Source: Ceraceosorus guamensis
Lineage: Eukaryota > Basidiomycota > Exobasidiomycetes > Ceraceosorales > Ceraceosoraceae
Direction: 5' to 3'
NCBI RefSeq assembly: GCF_003144195.1
Contig: NW_020290027.1
Span: 62,001 to 126,000 of the forward strand
Length of the DNA: 64,000 nt
The notes beneath the pieces were generated by a model. That model worked only from the letters and a program-made list of their open reading frames with translations, did no database searches and had not been told where the DNA came from. Below are positions 47,081-56,855 of the stretch, piece after piece (the stretch's first letter is position 1; each line of letters opens with the position of its first letter). The translations under genes were made by a program, and so were the position numbers.

Positions 47081-48766
47081 CTAGGAGGCGGAGAATTCCC
47101 TTGTAAGTGGACTCGGCTCCCTAGCTTTGTTGGTCAGCGCTTTGGGGGTTGCATCTTCTGGCAGTGGTGCGGAGGGTGTAGGAGGCGTGACGGTAGATCT
47201 ACCTTCTGCACTGGCATGCTGTATTTGATGGGTGGACGAACCGGCTTGCGTCTGGGTCGAAAGCGCCGCAAGAGTGGGGGGCAGTGAGCCAGATCCTGAA
47301 GAGGATGTATCCGCAAAGTAATTGGCTCGAGATGGGGGGTCCGGATCATTGTATGGACTAGGCTTGAATGCGCTGTGGAAGCTTTCGCCAGTCAGCCCAG
47401 ACCTCGGGGGACTTCCACCAGGAGTGTCAAGGCCGTGCCTGTACGGCTGTGTCGTGTCGTAAGGAATCTCGTTGAAAAGCACCGAAACACTTTCGCCTGT
47501 CAAGGTGACAGAGCAGGACAGACAGAGGGTGTAAAATGAGTCAGTGAGCTCGTACGAAGAGTCCTTATACTCTGCAGAAGGTTCTTACCATGGTGCGATC
47601 GTCTGATGGTCTCAGCGAGGACATGGCTGATATCGATCTTGGGGCGGACATACTGGGTGAGTAGAGTCGCTGGGAAGGCCTGCACCTGCACTTCTCCAGG
47701 CAGGCAGAAACATGGCCAACGCACCTCATCGATCTTGGGACACCTGGCTCGATTCGCAGCTTGAGGCAAAGTGTTGGTCACCACCAGCTTCTCCAGACTA
47801 GACTTGGATATCCTTTCAATGGCAGGCGGGCTCAGAATTCCGTGCGTGACGATAGCAAGAACCCTTTCAGCTCCGCTTTCCGCCAATTGCTGTGCAGCTA
47901 GATCCAGAGTCCCACACGTGTCGGCCATATCGTCCACCAAGATTGCTACCTTGCCCTTCACATTGCCGACCAAAACCATCCGTGACACTTCGTTGGCCTT
48001 TTTCCTCTCCTTGTGGAAGAGAGCAAAATCCACCTCAAGCCGGTCTGCGAGCGAGGTGGCTCTCTTGGCACCCCCCGCATCTGGAGATACGATGACAGCT
48101 TTTGAGCAGTCCACCATCTCCCGGATGTACTGAAGCGCCGCGGGCTCCGCATACAGATTGTCGACAGGCACGTTGAAGAAACCCTGGATCTGGGATGCGT
48201 GAAGGTCCATGGTGATTACATGATCGCATCCCGCATTTTCGATCATGTTTGCAATCAGCTTTGCAGTGATGGGAGCTCGACTCTTGTCCTTCTTGTCCTG
48301 CCTGGCGTAGAAAAAGTGGGGAATGACGGCAGTGATTCTCTTTGCGCTTGCAGTCTTGCAAGCGTGAATCATGATCAAAAGCTCCATCAACGAAGTGTTG
48401 GGAGATGCTGCTGATCCTGAGGGTGTCGGTGAGACGCAAGAAGTGTTGATGATGTACACATCGTGCTCTCGTACCGATTCTGCTATTCGCACAATCGACT
48501 CTCCAGCATCGTTGCGCGTCACTGTAGCCCGGCCTAGCGGTTGTCCCAGCCTAAAGGAGGTGTCAAGCGAAGCGGGTCAGCTTCTGCCACCTTTCGTAAG
48601 GACGCACTCCGGATGTGTTCGCGAACAAGTATTTCCCGAATGCTACAGCGTCTGTGTCTCCGCTCCCTTCTCCCCCTTCTACCCACCGTTTCGCTACCAG
48701 CTGTGCTAATTCCGGGTGCGAAGTTCCCGAGAACACCTTGATGTTTCCAGCCAAAGAGGCGACCAT
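47081..48766 (-). CDS. PRS: ribose-phosphate pyrophosphokinase (PRPP synthetase)
   Basis: A cytosolic enzyme making phosphoribosyl pyrophosphate from ribose 5-phosphate and ATP for purine, pyrimidine, His and Trp synthesis. Four exons (48687-48766, 47725-48550, 47589-47652, 47081-47496) give 461 residues. Conserved parts in order: [59 protein letters not shown] with the ATP-binding loop, the metal site [29 protein letters not shown], and the PRPP loop [15 protein letters not shown]. The catalytic part ends with [20 protein letters not shown]. After this comes a Pro/Ser/Thr-rich tail of roughly 130 residues not found in the short enzymes. The tight GCGE loop of bacterial forms is replaced by a Ser/Pro insertion ([14 protein letters not shown]). 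Fungi carry several PRS paralogues, and I cannot say which this is. Confidence 0.94.
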
Positions 48767-50550
48767 CTTGCCAATTCAGCTGTGACCTTTGGGGGCCAAT
48801 ATACCGGGCTTCTGAATGGCCTGAGTGCAGCCGAGCGAGTATCGTCTGGGACCGCGCAAGCGATTCGCCTGATCTGTGGAAGACGTGTCTGCAATTGTAA
48901 AATAACTCGTGATCGAAGTTCCTATCCTTACAAGGTGTGTGCTGGCTCGAACAAAGGATAGAAGTTGGCCAAGATCGAACGAGATGGACGATGCCTGCCC
49001 TGTTTTGTGTGCAGTGTAGGGAAGCAGATGACTGACGTGTTCAGAGGGGAGTTGCAGCAGGTACGGCGAAAAAGTGGACGAATGTATGCGCCCTACCTCG
49101 GCGATTGCCAAGTACGGTATTGCAGTCCTCGAGGCGAAGATGCTACCTACTTCGATCACTTGGTCTTGTGGTGCTGAAAGACCGGCACCAAGGTGGGTGC
49201 TGGACTAGTTACGAGGTGCTTGACGATGACGATCTCGCCGCTGTGAGCGTCTGAAGGGAATCGCGGATCGCTGAATGAATATGAATGGGCAGGACCGGTA
49301 TTCACCTCGTCAAGTCTTGGCCTAGCGGCTGACTGCAAGGATGAGCGGCACCGAATTGAAGTCAAAATCCGCTTCTGTGGTTCACGATTACCGGTAGGTT
49401 GCAGGCCGACAGAAACGCTGCATCGCGTCCGAGTACTCGTGCATGGCCAGCTAGCCAGTCAGGATTTTTCCATTCGTGATATTTTGATTCACAAGATTGC
49501 GCGCGCGCAAGTCTCAAAGTCCCAGTTGTGCTCGATCGAGATCTCCGCAATCGTGAATTATTCGAATTAGGCAGAAGGGAAAATCACGCGCTTGAGAATA
49601 AGGTGCCGCACGGCACCGGTACGGTACGACGCCGCCTACGTCGCAGCTTTGCGCTTCTTGGCGGTGCGCGGGGAGCATGTCATCGAGAATATTTTGCCAT
49701 TCCTATGCGCGCTGTAGCGCACTCGTCACTGATTGACTGTTGACTCACCACCTGCACGACTGCACGCCTGCACGAACCAATTATCACTCAATCAATCGTG
49801 AATATAGAAGAACCTTGCGGCTGGATGCCCAGACTCATCGGGAAGGGCGAGGTCTGCAGGCAGGCTACACTCACGACTCACCGCATATGACTCGATACAG
49901 ATAGAAGTCTCAAATACTGATGAAGAGATTCGAGATCGCACAAGACTTCACCAGACTGTTGCACTCATGACTGCCCACGCAAGGCAAATGCAAGGCTTTA
50001 TGCAAGCGATGCTCACATAAAGCCTGCGAATGGACCTGGAAAGCCATGCTGCATGCTTTGTGGCCCCGAGGGTCATGAGCCGGCCAAATGCGATCAGATA
50101 GGCAGATACCTCGATCACAGGTGAGGTAGATGCATGCGTGGATGATAGTATGCGCTGGAGCATGGAGCCCTATATGCTGAGAAAGGGCTGTCAATCCATC
50201 AAGTTGTGAGTCTATGAGCGAGCTAGTCGAAGTGCCAGAAAGGGCGTCGACTCCCCGCACGCACTTCGGGGGGAGCGCATACACGTGACCACGACTGGCT
50301 GCCTTTGCAAGCAAGATGCGAAACATAGTAATAAGTCTTGAGTGTGGAGGATGCCAATCTTGAATCAACCTATATTTATTGCTCAACCTGAAAATGAACA
50401 AATGAAGAGGCGCCGGAGAGTTCAAGTACCTAATTCACGATGGCGTACCACGCGATAAAATTCAAAGCGATGTCTCTGATTCTGACGGTCAACTACGGCG
50501 GTAACTCCGGCTGCTCCATTCACCGGTGCGCCAAATTAGCAGCAAAAAGT

Positions 50551-50571
50551 TGCTGCTGCTGCTGCTGCTGT
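50551..50571 (+). repeat. CTG trinucleotide run
   Basis: A short perfect TGC/CTG microsatellite of about seven units in gene-free DNA. No coding frame runs through it convincingly. Confidence 0.9.
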
Positions 50572-50858
50572 TCCGCGGCTAATGTGTCTCATGCGCGCGG
50601 CCCGGCACGCTTTTGCTCAGATTCTTTGATGTTATTTTTTTTTTGCTCGGCACAGGGCCACACGAGTTGTGGTGGAAGAGAGCTCGCATCCATGCAGCCT
50701 CGCAGTCGCAGCCACGAGTTCGGCAGACAAGAGATATCGTCGCATCGTGGTGGTGCTGGGAAAGCAGACGATGCTGGCAAAGCCTAGCAAGTCACGAATC
50801 TGATTCAGACTTGACTCGACGCAGCCATTGCTGGCTCGGATGCATGCGTGCCCTGCTT

Positions 50859-50922
50859 TGCGCTCTCTTGCGCTCTCTTGATTGCGCTCTCTTAATTGCG
50901 CTCTCTTAATTGCGCTCTCTCT
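50859..50922 (+). repeat. tandem repeat, unit ATTGCGCTCTCTTA
   Basis: Five consecutive copies of TTGCGCTCTC. The first two are spaced 10-12 bases apart. The last three form an almost perfect 14-base tandem array (50881, 50895, 50909), and only the final two bases change. It lies 370 bases upstream of the IDP start, next to an ACTCGTGACTC motif. Function is unknown. Confidence 0.85.
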
Positions 50923-51290
50923 TCCACTTTGACTCATCAGACTCGTGACTCAAATGACTGTGACTGTGTGATGCATGCATGGCTGTGCGCTCACTCACCT
51001 GGTCCCACCGAGCTTTAGCCTTTGCTCCTGCATATCAGAATTAATGCTCCCCCAACTGGTCACAGTGGTGTGTGTGCAGAAGATCGACTTTTGCTGCCAG
51101 TCACGAAGTGAACACGCAGCTTACTTGCCTCCCCAACAGCTTGACCTCTCCTTCCCCTTACCCCACACAGTCCACACGTATTGGACCGGCCAAACATCAC
51201 CGAGCCGTCTTCTCCCTTTGCCCTTACCCCCACCCCCTTCCACCACCTCTTCCAGCACAAATACTTTGCGCCTCTTCTCCACCGAGGGAA

Positions 51291-52063
51291 ATGTCTTCTT
51301 TGACTTTGCATCCTCCCCTCTCTCGAGCACTTGCCCGCTCATCCTTGTCCCTCTCCCCCGCGTCCAACCTTGCCGCCGTCCGCTCCATACACCAGCAGAC
51401 TCTCCGCCCCTCATCTAGCCTTCGCCCGACTGGACAATCCGCTTCATTGACGCAACGCACAGTCAGCTCTCCTTTGAGCGCCGCACGAGCATCAGCTTCT
51501 CACCTCGGCTCTACCGCCTCGATCAGGTCTTTTACTAGCAGCATGGCGCCTCGTGAGTGTTCGGATAGAGACTCGACCCTGGCGAATGGTACATGCGCGT
51601 GCTGACGCGCTGTTTGGTCTTCAACTGGATTGATCTGGGCACACGGACGCACAGGCAAAATCAAGGTTGCAAACCCCGTAGTGGAGATGGATGGAGACGA
51701 GATGACTGTGAGCACCTCGATAGCCGCACCAATTACAAGCGGTGCGACCATCGGAACTGGCGACTAGCACGGTAATTGATGCACAACCTCATCCTTGCTT
51801 TGCTGGAATTCACTCGCAGCGCATCATCTGGCACAAGATCAGGGAAGAGGTGAGTCATTGAAACTGCACTGATCCTGTCAAGGGTTCCCCTCTGGAGCTG
51901 CCATGTGCTGATCGCCCAAAAACGCCCGCTGATCGGCTTCGATAGATTATCCTGCCATATGTGGACTTGGACATCAAATACTACGATCTCAGCATCGAGA
52001 ACCGAGATGCTGTGAGTGTAGAGAAGCGCTTGCAAGGACACGCATCCTAGCTCAACCTTGACG

Positions 52064-52135
<72 letters not shown>

Positions 52136-53409
52136 AGACCGAGGACCGAGTGACAGTAGAGGCTGCCGAGGCGACAAAGAAGTACAGCGTGGCCATCAAG
52201 TGCGCTACTATCACACCCGATGAAGCTCGGGTAAAGGAATTCAACCTGAAGAAGATGTGGCTCTCGCCTAACGGCACGATTCGCAACATCTTGGGAGGCA
52301 CAGTGTTCCGCGAACCCATCGTCTTGGAAAAGATTCCGCGACCTGTTCCAGGCTGGACCAAGCCGATCTGCATCGGCAGACACGCATTTGGAGATCAGTA
52401 CAGGTGTCAAAACTTTGCGGTGGACAAGCCTGGAAAGTTCACAATGACCTTCAAAGCGGAGGATGGTGAGGAAAAGACGTGGGACATTTTCAACTTTCCA
52501 GAAAAGGGGGGTGTGGGTCTGGCCATGTACAACACGACGGACTCGATCGAGGGTTTTGCGCACGCCAGCTTCAAGATGGCCCTCGATAAGGGAATGCCCC
52601 TGTACATGAGCACCAAGAACACTATTCTAAAGGCATATGATGGCAGGTTCAAGGACATCTTCGAAGATATCTACCAGAAGCACTACAAGAGTCAATTTGA
52701 GAAAAAGAAGCTCTGGTACGAGCACAGACTTATCGATGACATGGTTGCGCAGGCCATCAAGGGTGAAGGAGGATTCGTCTGGGCCTGCAAGGTGAGCAAC
52801 AGAGAGCGCAACAGCAAAGCCGGCGCGTGATTTGGATGGCTCACGCACTGTGCCTGCATCATTCTATGCTGTTCAGAACTACGACGGAGACGTCCAATCG
52901 GACATTTTGGCGCAGGGCTTTGGCTCTTTGGGTATGATGACTTCCGAGCTCATCACGCCAGACGGAAAGACAATGGAGTCGGAAGCTGCGCACGGAACGG
53001 TGACCCGTCACTACCGAGAGCATCAAAAGGGCAACGAGACGTCGACAAACAGCGTGGCAAGCATCTACGCTTGGACCAGAGGGTTGCTCTTCAGAGGCAA
53101 GTTGGATGGTAATCAGGAGCTCATCACTTTTGCCAAGAGCTTGGAGGCCGCTTGCGTAGAGGCCATTGACAGGGACGGCGTCATGACCAAGGATCTCGCT
53201 CTCGCCATTCATGGCAAAAAGATGGAGAGAAAACATTACGTCACGTGAGTTACTTCTGTGCGATGGCAAGATGGCCAGTCCTGGCTTGCTCAGACGCTGA
53301 CACCACCTCACACTTTCTCTACCTCAGTACAACCGAATTCTTGGACCATGTGCGCAACAAGATGGCAAGCAAGCTCAAGGAGCAGGGAATCGAAGCTGGT
53401 AAGCTTTGA
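51291..53409 (+). CDS. IDP1: NADP-dependent isocitrate dehydrogenase
   Basis: It converts isocitrate to 2-oxoglutarate with production of NADPH. Seven exons (51291-51552, 51655-51707, 51820-51849, 51946-52011, 52138-52791, 52877-53244, 53328-53409) give 504 residues. The first 84 residues are Ser/Arg/Leu-rich with no acidic residue, a mitochondrial presequence. An in-frame ATG at 51543 (MAPRKIKVANP) would give a leaderless form. The catalytic core shows [98 protein letters not shown] and [17 protein letters not shown]. The protein ends in Gly-Lys-Leu, close to the peroxisomal PTS1 pattern. The intron before exon 5 ends in a 68-base T run. The GGTAAGC before the stop could act as an alternative donor. 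Confidence 0.96.
52066..52133 (+). repeat. 68-base poly-T tract at a 3' splice site
   Basis: This uninterrupted run of 68 T residues is followed directly by GCAG and exon 5 of the isocitrate dehydrogenase gene. It makes up about half of the 126-base intron at 52012-52137 and serves as its polypyrimidine tract. The true length may vary, because long homopolymers are prone to sequencing and assembly error. Confidence 0.9.
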
Positions 53410-53961
53410 ATGTCGTTCTGTGTCAGCCTGCGCAAGCAGAGTGGCTCCGCCAACGACCTATCGAACATTCGTAACAAGAAAGCAAAGATTGGCATGCTAA
53501 GGTCGAGTGGGTAGCGCAGGGATAGAATGGTATACTATTCGAACAAAACGCTGTCACTCGGAATTTTGACGTGACAAGAAGCTGTAGTAGCGGACATTCG
53601 TAAAGAACGAGTGGCGAAGCTTAAACAAGTGTTGGCCTCAAGTACGACAAAGTCAGCGTGCGCGTCAAGGGCATTATTCAGCGCAGTCGATGATGCCAAG
53701 AAGGGCGGTGTAAAGTGGCTTGTGATCCATCCCACACTCTCAAGAGCCAGCACCGAGTCTGCGCTTCAGACCGACCGGCAATGGTTTGCGGATCACGTCC
53801 GGGCTTGCGAGGGGCGTGCTGTTGAGCGATGCGTACGGACTGCCGGAGGCCGAAGTGTGGGACGAAGCGTGACCATACCTGCACAGGATGCCGGGCACAT
53901 GTAGATGAGCACATTTGAGAGGCTAGACTTCTATACCTAGCCCTTTTGCAATCGACCGTAC
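53410..53961. other. convergent intergenic region with an ATG-less open frame
   Basis: This is 552 bases between IDP and the converging membrane-protein gene. The plus strand has an open frame from 53579 to 53904 with coding-like composition (VADIRKERVAKLKQVLASST, then DDAKKGGVKWLVIHPTLSRA) but no upstream ATG. It could only be reached by splicing. Otherwise the region is presumed untranslated. Confidence 0.4.
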
Positions 53962-55926
53962 TCACACCTCTGCATCTTTGATGCTTCCGGGTCGACTAGG
54001 GAGTCGCCTGGCAGTGGCGATTGGACTTTGCGCCGGGCTAGAGTGGTTGCTTCCCGCGGCGTTCAAAGGTGCCGCGCCTCTTCCGTAGCCCCATCCTCCA
54101 CGCCCAGTCGCTCCGAGAGGCAATTTCATCTGACTGACTGGAGAATGCAGCTCCGATGGAGAGGTATCCAACCTTAACGTCGTGTTGCTATTGGGTGCAT
54201 GCACGTCTTCGTATCCGTCCAGAGATCTGCCTTTACCCTTGCTGCTGCTCTGACCACTCGTTCTACGGGAAATGGATGAAGTTGCTGCAGATGCATTGGA
54301 TGCAGGTCGGACACCTCCGCGCGCCGAATGCGAATCCGGGTAGCGACCAAAGTAGTCGTCGTCCAATGCCACGTCATCCTCATCGCTCTCTGGTGATGGA
54401 ACGTGGTCATTGTTACTTGCACTACCACGACGTCGAGTGCCGTTCAGACTGACACCCACGGCTTCCATCCTCTCGGCTTCGGCAGCAGCAGCAGCTCTTT
54501 CGCGGTCCCAGATCTGGTCCGCGTCCATGACTTCCCCTCTCCTGGCCTTCTCCCTCTCGATCTCTCGCAAACTCCGTTCCAGCACGCTCTCCCCCTTGCC
54601 TCGTCTGCTTAGAGAGGCGCCGCCGGATGTGTACGCGGCTTCTCGAGGAGCACCGTCTTGATACGCAAAAGCGCGGCGCTTTGCTGCTTTGTGCGTCTCG
54701 TTGAGCGCTTCTTTGCCCTTGGCGTTCAAGCTCGATTCCATTGGAGAAGTGTCGCTCAGGAAGAATGAGCTGAGATACAGCACCGCCGCTCCACCAAGCC
54801 CTATGCATGTTCCCAAGGCTAAAGCGGCACCTAAGAAAACACTGTTAGGAGGAACGTGTATGGGTCAGCAATCATCCACGCCTGGCGAAAGAGAATCCGT
54901 GGACGCTCACTAGACCGGGTAGAGCTCTCTGACGACGACACGTATCAGGCGATATGGTGACCAAATGACCAAGAAAAAAATTCCCTGTACAAGGTAGACC
55001 AGCGGCGACGCTGCAGTCGAGATAGGTCGATAGAGCATCAACTCTGATGCCCAAGCCGTCGTGCGCAGGGTCCCCGTAGCTCCATGCGCCGCAGCTCCAA
55101 ACAGAATTCGCAAAGGCGTGAAGAGCAGGACGCGAAGGACGATCGCTGAAGCGCTGTAGCTAGAAGCGAATGACCAGACAAAGTATCGAAAGATGCGCGC
55201 CAGTAGACTTTCTCCTGCTTGGGCTGCTCGTCGCGCCAGCTTGCGCGATCGCCGCACGGCCTTGCGTTTAGTGGGAATGAGGGGCTCTTCATCATCGTAG
55301 TCATCATCCTCATCCTCCTCGTAGTCGTCATCTTCCTCTTCTTCAAAGCGACGGCTTCTCCGTCCGCTCTGGGTTTCGCCTCTATTTCGTGCCGCGGCTC
55401 TGGAAATTGGGCCGGCCTTAGCAGGCGCAGAAAGCGGCGAATCCAGAGTGATCTTTTGCCCACCAAGAGCTCCTTGAGTACGATGATCCAGGAGCGCATC
55501 GGAAGGGACGTAGTCTGCCCATCGTCCAGGTGATTTGTCGCCGCCGTCAGCTTTTGCCGCGCTGTCTGGATCGAGACCAGCGCGGATAGCAGCCAGTTGT
55601 GCTAGACGTCTCGCACTCAAGGAGGACCACACGTCTGCTTTGACTCCTGCATCCCTGTCTCCAGAGAGTCTCTTGTCTTCAGCGGAGGCCGCACCGGCAG
55701 CAGCTGCTGCTGCTGCTGCCGCCGCCGCCGCCGCGCGAAAACCGTCTGAATCCGATGCTTTGTGCGAAGGCCGACCTGCTACCCTCGTCTCGTCTAGTTT
55801 TGCCAGCGTTGCGGCGCTGCTAATTGCAAGCAGCAAGCATGTGAGTGTGACCGCTGTCGTGAGAGTGAATGGTCGCCTTTGTTTGGTTGAGCAAGCCCGA
55901 GTGCGTCCATGTGGATGGAGTCGCAT
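53962..55926 (-). CDS. multi-pass membrane protein with poly-Ala and acidic tracts (hypothetical)
   Basis: Two exons, 54911-55926 and 53962-54841, give 631 residues. The junction turns an apparent stop (TA|G) into Tyr and joins a membrane helix to the preceding one, which supports the splice. A hydrophobic N-terminal segment (FTLTTAVTLTCLLLAISSAA) may be a signal anchor. Next are an Ala run near residues 64-80, a Glu/Asp/Tyr-rich stretch near 195-215 followed by a strongly basic segment, and then helices around ASAIVLRVLLFTPLRILFGA, LVYLVQGIFFLVIWSPYRLI and FLGAALALGTCIGLGGAAVL. The C-terminal half is charged, with a coiled-coil-like segment (RSLREIEREKARRGEVMDAD) and a Ser/Gly-rich tail. It is probably an endomembrane protein. 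No family is recognised. Confidence 0.7.
55697..55735 (+). repeat. GCAGCAGCTGCTG...GCCGCC trinucleotide tract
   Basis: A trinucleotide tract within the hypothetical membrane-protein gene. On the minus strand it is read as about thirteen successive alanines (GCA/GCG/GCC codons), so it is a coding homopolymer that may vary in length among strains. Confidence 0.85.
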
Positions 55927-56855
55927 GCTTACGAGTTGGCGAATGCCCGGTCCTACCTGTCCTGAACAGCTTGTATGCGCCTGATTCGCCTTGCAATCAG
56001 CGAGGTATGCCCAAGTCTAGCGAGCGATGGAAGGATAGGCGTGCACGGTCAGTCGTCAGTGATGCGGCGATGGTGAGATTGAAAGGCGACGCAGCAAGTA
56101 ATGGTCGGAGCTGAGGCTGGTCTGAGCTAGTATGTATAGTGTTACAGTCTTGAGTGCTGCGAAAGAGGTCTGTGCATGCGAAGCACGATCACGCTTCCGC
56201 GCCTCCTTGCAGCAGGCCGCACGCAATCGCCCACCCGACTTTGCAACGCGAGAAGCACAGCAGAGGAGGCAACTGCGCGCGCATCGTGCGCGCGGAGGCG
56301 TGTGAAACGAAGTCACGACTTACTGCTGCCTGCAACAAATCAGATCTCGATTCAAAGTTGCTTTCTGATATTGCAGTCAAATTTGTACATAGTGTTGAGC
56401 GCAGGAATTGCGAGCAGAATCAGAACTGAGCCTCTTCAAGCCTCGAGCCAGACGCGAAGCATGTTTTGCTGAATGCCGAGCCCATATGAGTCAGACTAAA
56501 TATTCAGTGTAGCACATGAAATTTCGGGGTACGAATCGTCCTTTGAGAAGACGCGCAACGTAGCACGTTGAGCCAGAGCGTGACAGAAAGACATACAGAC
56601 GAGGAGGTGGGAGAGGCGCGGTCATGTGAAATAGGCTGACGCAGGGCAAGAAAATGTTCACTAATCCAGCGTCATTTTGGAACGATGCGCGCAGAGGGCC
56701 ACTAGTGGGCGCACCGACTTGAGATCGAGCGTCATGAGATGACCTGGGCGGTGATGCAAGCGATCGTTCTTTTGGTGATAGTGGAGGTCGAGCGTGATAA
56801 GCCTGGCAGCTCTTTGTGATGAGCCGAGAGCCTCACGCTTGAAACTCAAAGGTGT
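55927..56855. other. intergenic region between two minus-strand genes
   Basis: This is the 5' flank of the membrane-protein gene and the 3' flank of eIF4B. Short words such as TCGAGCGT(C/G)AT recur three times between 56660 and 56800. No gene is supported. Confidence 0.55.

Larger units (their letters stand above)
48767..51290. other. 2.5 kb gene-poor region with repeats and dispersed motifs
   Basis: This lies between divergent PRS and IDP genes. It contains TCGTGA-family motifs (about 48909, 49380, 49476, 49555, 49797, 49871, 50790 and 50940), a CTG run at 50551 and a 14-base tandem repeat at 50859-50922. The final 150 bases before the IDP start are strongly pyrimidine-rich (CCCTTACCCCCACCCCC-like), probably the core promoter and leader. 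No gene is supported. Confidence 0.6.
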
